Shown here: positions 19,494-28,156 of the stretch, one piece after another | Numbering within the stretch: position 1 is the first letter of the stretch | Layout of the letters: every line of letters begins with the position of its first letter | NCBI RefSeq assembly: GCF_011078175.1 | Contig: NZ_JAALCJ010000006.1 | Location: 62,001-126,000, forward strand | Source: Enterobacter cloacae | GTDB lineage: Bacteria > Pseudomonadota > Gammaproteobacteria > Enterobacterales > Enterobacteriaceae | Reading direction: 5' to 3' | Length of the DNA stretch: 64,000 nt | Program-made: the position numbers and the translations under genes | The notes under the pieces: model-generated | The model's input: only the letters and a program-made list of their open reading frames with translations | Databases searched by the model: none | Told to the model about the DNA's origin: nothing

Positions 19494-19973
19494 ATGTCTA
19501 TACCAGCACATATTTGGCTTACAGATGAAAATAATTCACCTTTAATTGGTGAATGTTTAATGCCGACACGATTGGGCTCAACTGAGCTTAAATCGTTCAA
19601 TCATTCTGTATGGATCCCCACAGATCATAATACAGGGAAGCTTACGGGAACGCGCCTTCATGTCCCTATCACATTTGAAAAAGAAATTGATCGCATCACT
19701 CCATATTTATTCAGAGGGGTATGCACTGGCAGAACATTCAAAGAAGCTGTAATAAAAATGTACAGGATTAATGAAGCAGGAATAGAGATAGAATATTTTA
19801 ACATAACTCTGGAAAATGTAAAAATAACAAGAATCTCTCCCGTATTATTTCCTCTGGGAGTGGCAAGCAAACATATGGAGGAAGTTGAAATTCGTTATGA
19901 GTCAATCGAATGGAAATATTGTGATGGGAACATAATGTTTAAAGATACCTGGAATGAAAGAGCAGTAGCATAA
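19494..19973 (+). CDS. Orphan Hcp-family T6SS tube protein
   Basis: 159 residues starting MSIPAHIWLTDENNSPLIG behind AAAGGA. The pattern is typical of Hcp: an N-terminal strand, HSVWIPTDHNTGKLTGTRLH, the conserved FEKEIDRITPYLFRGV and a C-terminal EVEIRYESIEWKYCDGNI. Hcp hexamers stack into the type VI secretion tube and can carry effectors in their lumen. No other tss gene is in the window, so this copy is an orphan that would rely on a T6SS encoded elsewhere. A terminator follows at once. AT-rich composition and the nearby integrase remnant indicate transfer. Confidence 0.87.
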   Translation: MSIPAHIWLTDENNSPLIGECLMPTRLGSTELKSFNHSVWIPTDHNTGKLTGTRLHVPITFEKEIDRITPYLFRGVCTGRTFKEAVIKMYRINEAGIEIEYFNITLENVKITRISPVLFPLGVASKHMEEVEIRYESIEWKYCDGNIMFKDTWNERAVA

Positions 19974-20001
19974 AAAAGGGACGCTAATGTGTCCCTTTTT
20001 T
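19972..20001 (+). terminator. Rho-independent terminator of Hcp cassette
   Basis: Stem AAAAAAGGGAC / GTCCCTTTTTT with loop GCTAATGT ends in T. It begins within the hcp stop codon region and closes the cassette. The symmetrical A and T tracts would also let it act on the opposite strand, on transcripts running past hycI. Confidence 0.88.
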
Positions 20002-20010
20002 GATTGTCAT

Positions 20011-20048
20011 CCCTAAACCCGTTCCCTCTCCACGGGAAGAGGTGATGG
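20011..20048. repeat. Diverged palindromic repeat at island edge
   Basis: CCCTAAACCC, then TTCCCTCTCCACGGGAAGAG and a trailing GTGATGGG, resembles the repeat of 3138 and 59422 with substitutions. It marks the right border of the AT-rich island. Confidence 0.5.
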
Positions 20049-20059
20049 GTTTGGTAGGA

Positions 20060-20085
20060 CGGGTAAGGCGAAGTCGCCACCCGGC
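20060..20085. repeat. REP-like palindrome
   Basis: CGGGTAAGGCG-AAGT-CGCCACCCGGC is a REP-type unit just downstream of hycI, next to the diverged repeat. It lies at the end of the hyc operon, where REP units often protect mRNA 3' ends. Confidence 0.75.
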
Positions 20086-20090
20086 ACTGC

Positions 20091-20546
20091 TCAGAGCGGA
20101 GAAAAACCCCCGTCCCCAACCCACCCTTCAAGCCGTGAATAAACCACGTCCACCGCCTCTTTTACCGGCGGCGTCATCGGATAATAAAACCCAACAATAT
20201 CCGGCTGAATCCCCAAAAACAGCACCTCGCCCACGTCATCCTTGATCTGATCCACGAGGTAATTCAGCGGCATATTGTGGGTCGTCATCATAAACATCTC
20301 GGCAATGTCGTCCGGGTCAATCAGGCGGAGCTCGCCGGGGTTGAGCCCCATATCGGTAGCATCGACAATTAATAGCCTGTCAGGGCGCAGTTCGCGAATG
20401 GCGACCACGTCATTTTCCGGCGAGCTACCACCGTCAATCACTATCCAGCCGCCCGGCGGGTTTGCCGCGCATAGCTCTGCCAACAGCGGGCCCGCGCCGT
20501 CGTCGCCCATCATGCTGTTGCCGACACACAGTAAAACGTCAGTCAC
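20091..20546 (-). CDS. hycI: Hydrogenase 3 maturation endopeptidase HycI
   Basis: 151 residues of the HybD/HycI protease family. Nickel-sensing acidic residues lie in GNSMMGDDGAGP near the N-terminus (Asp16 by family comparison) and in DATDMGLNPGEL, and TTHNMP holds the conserved His. It removes the C-terminal peptide of HycE after the nickel is inserted. It is the last gene of the hyc operon and overlaps hycH by eight bases. The C-terminus is a few residues shorter than in E. coli. Confidence 0.95.
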   Translation of the reverse strand: MTDVLLCVGNSMMGDDGAGPLLAELCAANPPGGWIVIDGGSSPENDVVAIRELRPDRLLIVDATDMGLNPGELRLIDPDDIAEMFMMTTHNMPLNYLVDQIKDDVGEVLFLGIQPDIVGFYYPMTPPVKEAVDVVYSRLEGWVGDGGFSPL

Positions 20547-20949
20547 GTAATCTCCTTACCATCAGGTAGATGGCGCTCTCCTGATGAATATCGTGCAGCA
20601 TGCCGAGCAGCGTTTTGCTCCACGCCTGCTGCCCCGGGGTTTGTACGCTCAGCGCAGCGTCAAAGGCATTAGCGAGCATCGTGATATGGTTGGCGTCGAT
20701 AACGATCTCACCGTACTTCGGCACGCCCTCCATTTTGCGCCGCGCCGTGCTGCCCTCTTCAAGCGTGGCGATCCACGCCAGGTACTCGGGCCACGGGCAG
20801 CTTAGCGCCGTTTCAAGGCAGTCGATTACCCCGAGGTGGTGCCCAATCGCCAGACTGTAATAGACCACCTGCTGCGCCGCATCCGGCGTGGCGTCGTTCT
20901 CATCAATAAACTTACGGCTCAGCTGGCTGAACACCACCGTTTCACTCAT
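20539..20949 (-). CDS. hycH: Formate hydrogenlyase maturation protein HycH
   Basis: 136 residues, the usual HycH length. HycH is needed for assembly or maturation of hydrogenase 3 but is not part of the final complex. The family stretch [20 protein letters not shown] is present near the N-terminus. No cofactor motif or membrane segment is seen. It overlaps hycG (four bases) and hycI (eight bases), so stoichiometric translation is expected. Confidence 0.93.
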   Translation of the reverse strand: MSETVVFSQLSRKFIDENDATPDAAQQVVYYSLAIGHHLGVIDCLETALSCPWPEYLAWIATLEEGSTARRKMEGVPKYGEIVIDANHITMLANAFDAALSVQTPGQQAWSKTLLGMLHDIHQESAIYLMVRRLRD

Positions 20950-21713
20950 CGGATACGCGCCTCGTCCACAATACTGTTCAGGTTCGCCACGATCTCATTG
21001 AGACGCGGATCGTTTTCCGCTTCCAGCCAGCGTGCCACCTGATGGTCGCCCTGACTCAGCAGGCGCAGATAATCATCGGCAATCTGACGTCCGTAGCGGT
21101 AGCCTGCCAGCCTGCGCGCCGTGCGGTCGACCTTCACCCGCAGGGGCTGCACCATGTCCGGGTGCAGAATGGCCGCAGGCTGGTTGTCGATCTCACCCGG
21201 CTCGCGGGCGTGAATCTTCTGCTCCAGCAGCCCGAGCGCCATCGCGAAGCCGTACAGCGTGGCGGCGGGCGTCGGCGGGCAGCCCGGGATGTAAACGTCT
21301 ACCGGCACGATTTTGTCGGTACCGCCCCAGACGCAGTAAAGATCGTGGAAGATGCCGCCGCTGTTGCCGCAGGCGCCGTAGGAGATGCAGATTTTTGGAT
21401 CCGGCGCAGACTGCCAGGCGCGCAGCGCAGGCGAGCGCATCGCGCGGGTGACCGCGCCGGTGAACAGAAGAATATCCGCGTGGCGCGGGGACGGCACCAC
21501 TTTGATGCCGAAGCGTTCGGCGTCAAACAGCGGCGACAGGGTGGCGAAGATTTCGATCTCGCAGCCGTTGCAGCCACCGCAGTCCACGCGATAGACGTAG
21601 GCCGAGCGTTTGATTTTTTTCAACAGCGATGCCTTCATGCTGGCGATGGACTCCTCCACCGTCAGCGGCACCGGAATGCCGTTAGCGTCACGCGGGCCGA
21701 GTAAGTTTTCCAT
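20946..21713 (-). CDS. hycG: Formate hydrogenlyase subunit G (hydrogenase 3 small subunit)
   Basis: 255 residues related to NuoB and NiFe small subunits. The proximal 4Fe-4S cluster cysteines lie in [11 protein letters not shown] (about 45-55), [10 protein letters not shown] and PGCPPTP. HycG transfers electrons from the HycF iron-sulphur chain to the NiFe site in HycE, on the cytoplasmic side of the membrane. Its ATG shares one base with the hycF stop (TGATG). Confidence 0.96.
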   Translation of the reverse strand: MENLLGPRDANGIPVPLTVEESIASMKASLLKKIKRSAYVYRVDCGGCNGCEIEIFATLSPLFDAERFGIKVVPSPRHADILLFTGAVTRAMRSPALRAWQSAPDPKICISYGACGNSGGIFHDLYCVWGGTDKIVPVDVYIPGCPPTPAATLYGFAMALGLLEQKIHAREPGEIDNQPAAILHPDMVQPLRVKVDRTARRLAGYRYGRQIADDYLRLLSQGDHQVARWLEAENDPRLNEIVANLNSIVDEARIR

Positions 21714-22255
21714 CAGCTGGCCTCTCTCATATGGCGGGTTAAATCGATGCGGTCAGACGGCAGCAGGCATTTCTGACGCTTGCACTCCGGGCAGGTTTCG
21801 AAGCTTTCACGGTGATGCTCCGCGCGGACGTCGCCGTTGTGCTTCAGCAGCGCGATGACGTAGTCGATCTCTTTTTGCACGGCGAACGGACGCTTGCAGA
21901 CGCGGCAGTTGCACAGCGCAAAGCGCGATTGCTGGAGGAAGTCCTCTTTTTTCCACACCGCCAGCTCGTACTCCTGAGACAGGCGAATGGCGACCGTCGG
22001 GCAGACCTCCTCGCAGCGCCCGCAAAAGATGCAGCGCCCGAGGTTAAACTGCCAGGCCAGCTCGCCGGTTTTCAGGTCCGTTTCCACCGTTAAGGCATTC
22101 GACGGGCAGGCGTTGACGCAGGCCGCGCAGCCGATGCACTGCTGCGGGTTATGCTCCGGCTTGCCGCGAAAATTTTTATCCACCGGGATCGGCTCCAGCG
22201 GATAACTGCTGGTCTGTACGCCGGTTTTGATCGCTTTTTTGATAAAGGTAAACAT
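21713..22255 (-). CDS. hycF: Formate hydrogenlyase subunit F (ferredoxin-like)
   Basis: 180 residues starting [19 protein letters not shown], the E. coli length; the 22 extra codons of the open frame upstream lie in a repeat and are rejected. Two 4Fe-4S motifs, [12 protein letters not shown] and [12 protein letters not shown], resemble NuoI. A further cysteine group near the C-terminus (CNCRVCKRP and CPECKRQKC) may bind metal. It carries electrons within the cytoplasmic arm. The gap to hycE is unusually wide and holds a palindromic repeat. Confidence 0.95.
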   Translation of the reverse strand: MFTFIKKAIKTGVQTSSYPLEPIPVDKNFRGKPEHNPQQCIGCAACVNACPSNALTVETDLKTGELAWQFNLGRCIFCGRCEEVCPTVAIRLSQEYELAVWKKEDFLQQSRFALCNCRVCKRPFAVQKEIDYVIALLKHNGDVRAEHHRESFETCPECKRQKCLLPSDRIDLTRHMREAS

Positions 22256-22285
22256 GTTTGCTCCTGCTTTCGTGCGGCTCCGCTT

Positions 22286-22319
22286 CCCTTTCCCTGTGGT
22301 AGAGGGCCAGGGTGAGGGC
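22286..22319. repeat. Palindromic repeat inside hyc operon
   Basis: CCCTTTCCCTGTGGTAGAGGG followed by CCAGGGTGAGGGC is an inverted copy of the repeat family of 3138 and 59422. It occupies the 84-base hycE-hycF gap within the operon, so it will be transcribed and could fold in the mRNA. Confidence 0.6.
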
Positions 22320-22339
22320 ATCAGACCGCACTACATCAA

Positions 22340-24049
22340 CTATTTCAGCGGCGAGTTCTTACGCTCGATGCTGTAGCGCTCAAGCTCTTTGTACGGCACC
22401 ACCTGGCTTTTCTTCTTGCGCACGTCCACGACGGTCATGCGGTCGGTGCAGGAGTAGCACGGGTCAAGGCTGCCGATGATCAGCGGCGCGTCAGAGACGG
22501 TGTTACCGCGCAGCATGTAGCGCAGGGTTGGCCAGTTGGCGTAGGTCGCCGCGCGGCAGCGCCAGCGGTAGAGCTTCTGGTTGTCGCCGGTCATGCTCCA
22601 GTGGATATCGTCCCCGCGCGGTGCTTCGGCAAAGCCGAGGGCAAAGCGGTTTGGAATGTAGGTAAAGCCTTCCACCATCAGCGGGCCGCCTGGCAGGTTG
22701 TCCAGACCGAAGTCGATCATGTTCAGCGCGGTGAACACCTCGTTGATGCGCACCTTCAGGCGCGAGATGACGTCGCAGCCCTGCTCGCTGTGCACGGTCA
22801 TCGGCAGCAGGCCATAGCCGACGAACGGGTGATCGGCGCGGGTGTCGCGGGCGTGGCCGCTGGCGCGTACCATCGGGCCGACGTTGCTGAAGTCACGGGC
22901 AATTTCCGGGTCAAGACGGCCGATGCCGACGGTGCGCTGCTCAATGTTGGGCGTGCTGAGCAGCATGTCTACCAGCTCCTGCACGTCGCGGCGCATCTGC
23001 TGCGCCAGCTGGCGGGTCTGGATCATGTCGTCTTTCAGCAGGTCGCGGCGGATCCCGCCGATCAGGTTCAGCCCATAGGTTTTACGCGCCCCGGTGAGGA
23101 TCTCCGCCATCTTCATTGATGCTTCGCGCACGCGGAAGAACTGCATAAACCCGGAGTCAAAGCCGACGAAGTGACAGGCCAGGCCGAGGTTCAGCAGGTG
23201 TGAGTGCAGACGCTCCACCTCCAGCAGAATGGCGCGGATCATCTGCGCGCGTTCCGGCACCACGATCCCCATGCCGTTCTCTACCGAGGTGGTGTAGGCG
23301 GTGCTGTGGGCGAAGCCGCAGATGCCGCACACGCGGTCAGAGAGGAACGTGACTTCGTTGTAGCCCATGCGGGTCTCCGCCAGCTTCTCCATGCCGCGGT
23401 GGACGTAGAACAGGCGGTAGTCGGCGTCGATGATGTTTTCACCGTCAACGAACAGGCGGAAGTGGCCCGGTTCGTCGGAGGTAACGTGCAGCGGGCCAAT
23501 CGGCACCACGTTATTCTTTTTGCTGCCCAGCTCGTTGATGAACTCGTAGGTTTCGCTGTCGGTGGTCGGGGCCGGGCGCTGGCGGTAGTCCATGCTGTCC
23601 TTGCGCAGCGGGTAGAGTTCATCCGGCCAGTCGTCCGGCAGCACCAGACGACGCTCGTCCGGCAGGCCGACCGGCACCAGGCCGTACATGTCGCGCACCT
23701 CGCGCTCACCCCATACGGCGGCAGGAACGCGCGGCGTTACGGACGGGTATTCCGGCTTGTTCGGGTCGACCTCGACGCGCACGGTAAGCCAGCACTTCTC
23801 GCCCTGCTCCATCGACATCACGTAGTACACCGCATAATTGCCGCACAGCTGGCGCTCGTCGTTACCGAACAGCACCGACAGCCAGCCGCCCTGCTGGTAG
23901 TAGAGAAACTCCACCACTTCCGGCAGAGAGTTCACCTTAATGGTGACGGTGATCTGGTCTTTGGTTTGCCAGGACTCCTCCAGCACCACGCCCGGGAAAG
24001 CCTGATGCAACGCGGCGAGATACTGCTGACCTTTCTTTTCTTCAGACAT
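22340..24049 (-). CDS. hycE: Formate hydrogenlyase subunit E (NiFe hydrogenase 3 large subunit precursor)
   Basis: 569 residues starting MSEEKKGQQYLAAL, the E. coli length. The N-terminal NuoC-like domain (about 1-170) is fused to a NuoD/NiFe large-subunit domain. Nickel-binding cysteines are in RVCGICGFAH (about 241-244) and DPCYSCTDR near the C-terminus. HycI should cut after that Arg, releasing about 32 residues (from MTVVDVRKK). The mature subunit evolves H2 from electrons delivered by formate dehydrogenase H. Confidence 0.97.
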   Translation of the reverse strand: MSEEKKGQQYLAALHQAFPGVVLEESWQTKDQITVTIKVNSLPEVVEFLYYQQGGWLSVLFGNDERQLCGNYAVYYVMSMEQGEKCWLTVRVEVDPNKPEYPSVTPRVPAAVWGEREVRDMYGLVPVGLPDERRLVLPDDWPDELYPLRKDSMDYRQRPAPTTDSETYEFINELGSKKNNVVPIGPLHVTSDEPGHFRLFVDGENIIDADYRLFYVHRGMEKLAETRMGYNEVTFLSDRVCGICGFAHSTAYTTSVENGMGIVVPERAQMIRAILLEVERLHSHLLNLGLACHFVGFDSGFMQFFRVREASMKMAEILTGARKTYGLNLIGGIRRDLLKDDMIQTRQLAQQMRRDVQELVDMLLSTPNIEQRTVGIGRLDPEIARDFSNVGPMVRASGHARDTRADHPFVGYGLLPMTVHSEQGCDVISRLKVRINEVFTALNMIDFGLDNLPGGPLMVEGFTYIPNRFALGFAEAPRGDDIHWSMTGDNQKLYRWRCRAATYANWPTLRYMLRGNTVSDAPLIIGSLDPCYSCTDRMTVVDVRKKKSQVVPYKELERYSIERKNSPLK

Positions 24050-24064
24050 AAACACTCTCTTTAA

Positions 24065-24988
24065 TCACGCCACCAGCAAGGAGACGAACGCTAAAAATGC
24101 AAAACCAAAACCGGCCCAGGTAATGCGTGACGTTTCGACAAAACGCAGGCGCGCCATGCTGTTTTCAAACAGAGCAATCACCAGCACGCCGATAAGCAGC
24201 TTGAGCACAGCCACCACCACGGCCAGCAGCAGTCCGCCCGCAGAGAAGTGCGTCATCTGCCCCCACGGGAAGAAAACGCCGACGAACATCTGCAACACCA
24301 CCAGCTGCTTGAGGCTGATGCCCCACTTCAGCACCGCAAAGCCGTAGCCGCTGTACTCGGTAAGTGGTCCCTCCTGTAATTCCTGCTCCGCTTCCGCGAG
24401 ATCGAACGGCAGCTTGCCCATCTCGATAAACGTAGCGAACGCGCAGGCGCAGAGCGCCAGCACCAGCGGGAGCGAACGTGAAACCGGCCAGTGGTAAACG
24501 GTGTCGGTGATGAAACTGATGTGGGTCGAGCCTGCAACCTGCGCGGCCACCCACAGCCCCAGCAGCAGAATCGGCTCAACCAGCACGCCGAGCATCGCCT
24601 CGCGGCTGGCCCCAATGCCGGTAAACGGGCTGCCGGTGTCGAGACCCGCAATCGCAAAGAAGAAACGCGCGATGGCGAAGAGGTAGATCAACGTAATCAG
24701 ATCGCCAAGCACGGGCAGGGGTGAGCCCACCGTGACGACGGGCAGCGCGGTGGCGATGGTCAGCATCACGCCGACCATCACGAACGGCGTCAGGCGGAAC
24801 GCCCAGCCTGCGGCATCCGGCGCGACGCTCTGACGGGAGAGTAGCTTGAAGAGATCGCGGTACTCCTGGAGCACGCCAGGCCCGCGACGATTGTGCAGCC
24901 GGGCGCGCGCCACGCGCGTAATGCCCGACAGCAGCGGCGCGGCGGCGAACAACACCAGCGCCTGAAGAATTGCCAGTAACAGACTCAT
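24065..24988 (-). CDS. hycD: Formate hydrogenlyase subunit D (membrane)
   Basis: 307 residues starting MSLLLAILQALVLFAAAPLL; the eight-codon longer start is rejected by comparison with E. coli. It is the NuoH homologue, with about eight membrane helices. The quinone-site-like loop RARLHNRRGPGVLQEYRDL and the acidic stretch DLAEAEQELQEGPLTEYSG are conserved. It anchors the soluble arm and may take part in proton movement. The gap to hycC is one base. Confidence 0.96.
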   Translation of the reverse strand: MSLLLAILQALVLFAAAPLLSGITRVARARLHNRRGPGVLQEYRDLFKLLSRQSVAPDAAGWAFRLTPFVMVGVMLTIATALPVVTVGSPLPVLGDLITLIYLFAIARFFFAIAGLDTGSPFTGIGASREAMLGVLVEPILLLGLWVAAQVAGSTHISFITDTVYHWPVSRSLPLVLALCACAFATFIEMGKLPFDLAEAEQELQEGPLTEYSGYGFAVLKWGISLKQLVVLQMFVGVFFPWGQMTHFSAGGLLLAVVVAVLKLLIGVLVIALFENSMARLRFVETSRITWAGFGFAFLAFVSLLVA

Positions 24989-24989
24989 G

Positions 24990-26804
24990 TCAGGCTCCTC
25001 GTGAAATGACAATCACCACCAGCACCGCCAGCTCGATCAGCGCCAGACGGCGGAACAGCACGGGCACGGCGGCCCCCTGCCAGCCCGGCACCCAGCCCAC
25101 CGGGTTCAGCCAGTGGCGCAGCTTCAGCACGGCGGCAAAGTTCTCCTTCACCGGCATGGCGAAACCGTGGGCGGTGATGACCATCGACTGCTCGTGTTCG
25201 TAGCCGCAGGCCCACGCCGCGCCGCGCGAGCGGGAGGCGAGACGGTCGCGTCTGAAGAACAGCATCAGTACGAACGGCAGGAGCGGCGCGGCAATCAGCA
25301 GCAGCGCCATCATCGGCTGGGAAACGACGGTATGCGCCGTAACCAGCGGCAGCGGAATGGCGTGGCCCAGCAGCGGCAGCAGCCACGGCGCGGCAACCCC
25401 GCCCGCGATACAGCACAGCGCCAGCGCGACCACGCTGGTGGCCATCAGTGCCGGGGCGCAGCAGGCGTTTTCCGCTTCGCGGGTGCGCGGCGCGCCCAGG
25501 AAGGTGACGCCGTAAACCTTCGCCATACACATCACCGCCAGTGCCCCGGTAATTGCCAGACCCACCGCCAGCAGCGGGCCGAGTAAACGCCCGATAAACG
25601 CCTCGCTCTGGCCGAGCGCGAAGAAGGACTGATAGATAACCCACTCCCCGGCAAAGCCGTTCAGCGGCGGCAGCGCGGCCATCGCCATCAGCCCGACCAG
25701 CATCGCCAGCGAAATGACGGGCATTTTTTTGCTAATCCCGCCGAGCTTTTCAATATCGCGGTGCCCGGTGCGGAACCAGACGCTGCCCGCGCCGAGGAAC
25801 AGGGTGCTTTTAAACAGGCTGTGGTTGATAAGGTGATACAGGCCGCCAATAAACCCGGCGGCAATCAGCGTCGGCTGGCTGAGCGCCAGCCCGGTGACGC
25901 CCGCGCCGATGCCGAGCAAGATAATCCCGATGTTCTCCAGGGTGTGGTACGCCAGCAGACGCTGGATGTTGTGCTCCATCAGTGCGTACAGCCCGCCGAC
26001 AAATGCGGTGATCATCCCCGCAATCAGCAGCGCTACGCCCCACCACAGCGGCGGCTGACCGCCCGTCAGGGTTATCGTCAGGATGCCGAACAGACCGACC
26101 TTCATCACCACGGTGGAGAACAGCGCAGCGGCCGGGGCTGAGGCATTGGCATGCGCCTGCGGCACCCAGCCGTGCAGTGGGATAATCCCGGACAGCAGGC
26201 CAAAACCGGCTACGCCCAACAGCCAGACGTCATTGCCCAGCATTTGTCCGTTAAGCGCGGCAAAATCAAGGGTGCCGAAACGCTGCCACACCAGCCAGCA
26301 GGCCAGCGCCAGCAGCAGCGTGCCGAGACGTCCGAGCGCAAACCACAGCTTGCCGGAGGCGCTGCATCCGGTCAGGAACATGCCGCACAGGGCCATGATT
26401 TCAGCCATCACCACCAGCGCGCCGAGGTTGCTGGCGACAACGGTACAGACCGCGGCGGCCATCAACAGGTTAACCAGCAGGCCGTTGGCTTTGGTGTGCT
26501 GATGGCGGTGCCAGTCGATATTAAACAGGCTGATAAACAGCCCGCACAGGCCAAAGGTTATCAGCCAGATGGCGTTCAGCGGCGTAAGCTCAACGGCGTG
26601 GTGTATTAGCGGGATAAGGGTGTCGACGGATTGGCCGTCGATCAGGACAACGCCGCCCGCCGCCAGCGTCATCAGGCTGCCGACCGCCCCGCCGATACCG
26701 GCGATCGCGCCGCTCAGCGTTTTATGGAAGGAGAGGAGCAGCGCAAGGACAGCGGCGGCGGCAAACCAGGCCACGCCGCTGGTCATCATCACTATCGCGT
26801 TCAT
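24990..26804 (-). CDS. hycC: Formate hydrogenlyase subunit C (antiporter-like membrane protein)
   Basis: 604 residues of the NuoL/M/N Mrp-antiporter-like family with about 14-16 hydrophobic segments. The core region GWVPQAHANASAPAAALFST (near residue 225) and the LLAYHTLENIGIILLG segment around residue 286 are characteristic. HycC is the second membrane subunit of formate hydrogenlyase. The gene overlaps hycB by four bases and is close to the E. coli length (608). Confidence 0.96.
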   Translation of the reverse strand: MNAIVMMTSGVAWFAAAAVLALLLSFHKTLSGAIAGIGGAVGSLMTLAAGGVVLIDGQSVDTLIPLIHHAVELTPLNAIWLITFGLCGLFISLFNIDWHRHQHTKANGLLVNLLMAAAVCTVVASNLGALVVMAEIMALCGMFLTGCSASGKLWFALGRLGTLLLALACWLVWQRFGTLDFAALNGQMLGNDVWLLGVAGFGLLSGIIPLHGWVPQAHANASAPAAALFSTVVMKVGLFGILTITLTGGQPPLWWGVALLIAGMITAFVGGLYALMEHNIQRLLAYHTLENIGIILLGIGAGVTGLALSQPTLIAAGFIGGLYHLINHSLFKSTLFLGAGSVWFRTGHRDIEKLGGISKKMPVISLAMLVGLMAMAALPPLNGFAGEWVIYQSFFALGQSEAFIGRLLGPLLAVGLAITGALAVMCMAKVYGVTFLGAPRTREAENACCAPALMATSVVALALCCIAGGVAAPWLLPLLGHAIPLPLVTAHTVVSQPMMALLLIAAPLLPFVLMLFFRRDRLASRSRGAAWACGYEHEQSMVITAHGFAMPVKENFAAVLKLRHWLNPVGWVPGWQGAAVPVLFRRLALIELAVLVVIVISRGA

Positions 26805-27409
26805 TTCGCCCCCTCGTTAAGCGCCCGCAGTAGCGAAAGATCGCCGACGTCGGTATTGATGGTTAGCTCGCGCTTGCGTTTGCTGGTGCGAGCGATGTCG
26901 CGGATGTTGACCAGGACCAGCGCCCGGGTCGGGCAGGTCCGCACGCAGGCCGGACCCTGCTCATCGAAGCTGCACAGGTCGCACTTCACCGCAACGGCGC
27001 GAATGCCCGGCACCCAGTCCAGCAGCGTGCTCACGCGTGCCGGAGCCGGTGGCGCAGGCGGCGCTTTTGGGGTATTGGCATTCGCCGGAATATGCAGCGG
27101 ACGGCTGCCGGAAAACTCAATGGCACCGAACGGACAGGCTATGCCGCACAGCTTGCAGCTCACGCACAGGCTTTCGTTCAGCTGTACCGCGCCGTCAACG
27201 CGCGTGATGGCATTGACAGGACAAACGCCCGCGCACGGGGCGTCTTCACAGTGGTGACAGAGCTGCGGAGCAGACTCTTTCTCATTACGCATGACGCGCA
27301 GACGCGGCATCGACTGTAGCCCGTGCAGGCGGTGCGTTTCCGAGCACGCCGCCTCACAGGTCCGACAGCCAATACAGACCGTCGAGTCAGCAATTACAAA
27401 ACGGTTCAC
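26801..27409 (-). CDS. hycB: Formate hydrogenlyase subunit B (4Fe-4S)
   Basis: 202 residues with four ferredoxin-type cysteine groups: CIGCRTCEAAC, CHHCEDAPCAGVC, CVSCKLCGIAC and CDLC...CVRTCP. HycB links formate dehydrogenase H (FdhF, not in the window) to the electron chain of the complex. A Pro/Ala-rich linker (about 118-135) separates the third and fourth groups. HydN at 13098 is its close paralogue. Confidence 0.96.
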   Translation of the reverse strand: MNRFVIADSTVCIGCRTCEAACSETHRLHGLQSMPRLRVMRNEKESAPQLCHHCEDAPCAGVCPVNAITRVDGAVQLNESLCVSCKLCGIACPFGAIEFSGSRPLHIPANANTPKAPPAPPAPARVSTLLDWVPGIRAVAVKCDLCSFDEQGPACVRTCPTRALVLVNIRDIARTSKRKRELTINTDVGDLSLLRALNEGAK

Positions 27410-27481
27410 CGGGTCATCCTCTGGTGATGGTCATTTTTGACGAAAAAAACTGTCTTATCGACACTTCTCGACACTCGCTTT

Positions 27482-27946
27482 TCACGCTACGTTCGCGGAG
27501 GATTTTCCGTCGATCAGCTGTTTCAGGTTGATCGGCCGATCGTGCTCAACGGCGGCGTAGAGGCCGTTATAAACCGGCGCGATTTTCTCCAGATAGTGCT
27601 CCAGCACCTGCTGGCGATCGCGGTTGCTGACGTGACCGTCCACCATGCCGTCGGCCATCAGTTGAGCTTTCGCAATACGCTGTTTTTCACCTTCTTTTGT
27701 CTCAACGTAATACTCAATGGTGTGGCTGTTGAAGCTCTCCGCCAGGGTGACAAAAATCGTGAAGTGACCAAACAACACAAAGCGCATGTCCCCCTGCGCC
27801 GCGCAGCTCATGGCATGGTGCAGGCGGGCTTTTGACAGGGTGATCCCCTGAGTCAGAGTGTTGCAGTAAAGGTGCCACTGATCCTGAAGCTGCTGATGAC
27901 GTTGCGCGATGTAATCCGCTTTTTCGCTAATTTCCCAAATAGTCAT
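27482..27946 (-). CDS. hycA: Formate hydrogenlyase regulator HycA
   Basis: 154 residues matching the HycA family (MTIWEISEKADYIAQRHQQL). HycA lowers expression of the formate regulon by counteracting FhlA in E. coli. It is the first gene of the hyc operon, transcribed from the sigma-54 promoter at 27982. No DNA-binding motif is recognised; action through FhlA is known for the family. Confidence 0.94.
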   Translation of the reverse strand: MTIWEISEKADYIAQRHQQLQDQWHLYCNTLTQGITLSKARLHHAMSCAAQGDMRFVLFGHFTIFVTLAESFNSHTIEYYVETKEGEKQRIAKAQLMADGMVDGHVSNRDRQQVLEHYLEKIAPVYNGLYAAVEHDRPINLKQLIDGKSSANVA

Positions 27947-27981
27947 AAAAGGTATCCGGTTAATGGAGTTAGCGGCTGTTA

Positions 27982-27997
27982 AGCAGATTTCGTGCCA
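27982..27997 (-). promoter_or_regulatory. Sigma-54 promoter of hycABCDEFGHI
   Basis: On the minus strand TGGCAC, five bases and CTGCT form a -24/-12 element 36-51 bases upstream of hycA. FhlA-dependent sigma-54 transcription of hyc is established in E. coli. Confidence 0.82.
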
Positions 27998-28063
27998 GTT
28001 TTTAATTCATTGATTTAGATGACTTTTAAAGAGATGTGTACTGTCACCGCCGCGGTGTCGACG

Positions 28064-28085
28064 TGTCATTTCGACAGCGTTGACA
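28064..28085. promoter_or_regulatory. Candidate FhlA upstream activating site
   Basis: Between the two divergent sigma-54 promoters lies the inverted repeat TGTC-ATTTC-GACA (28064-28076), followed by a further TGACA half. Its position is right for an enhancer shared by hyc and hyp, but I cannot verify the match to the published FhlA site. Confidence 0.45.
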
Positions 28086-28111
28086 TCGTCACGCCGTAAC
28101 GCAAATCAAGC

Positions 28112-28127
28112 TGGCACTGTTATTGCA
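28112..28127 (+). promoter_or_regulatory. Sigma-54 promoter of hypABCDE
   Basis: TGGCACTGTTATTGCA is a perfect match to TGGCAC-N5-TTGCA, 30-45 bases upstream of the hypA ATG. Confidence 0.92.
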
Positions 28128-28156
28128 TTGAAGGGGCAATTCATTAAGGAGGCGTC

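Noticed and set aside
22256-22321. Longer N-terminus for HycF
   Set aside because: The extra codons translate the palindromic repeat; the E. coli protein starts at MFTFIKKA.
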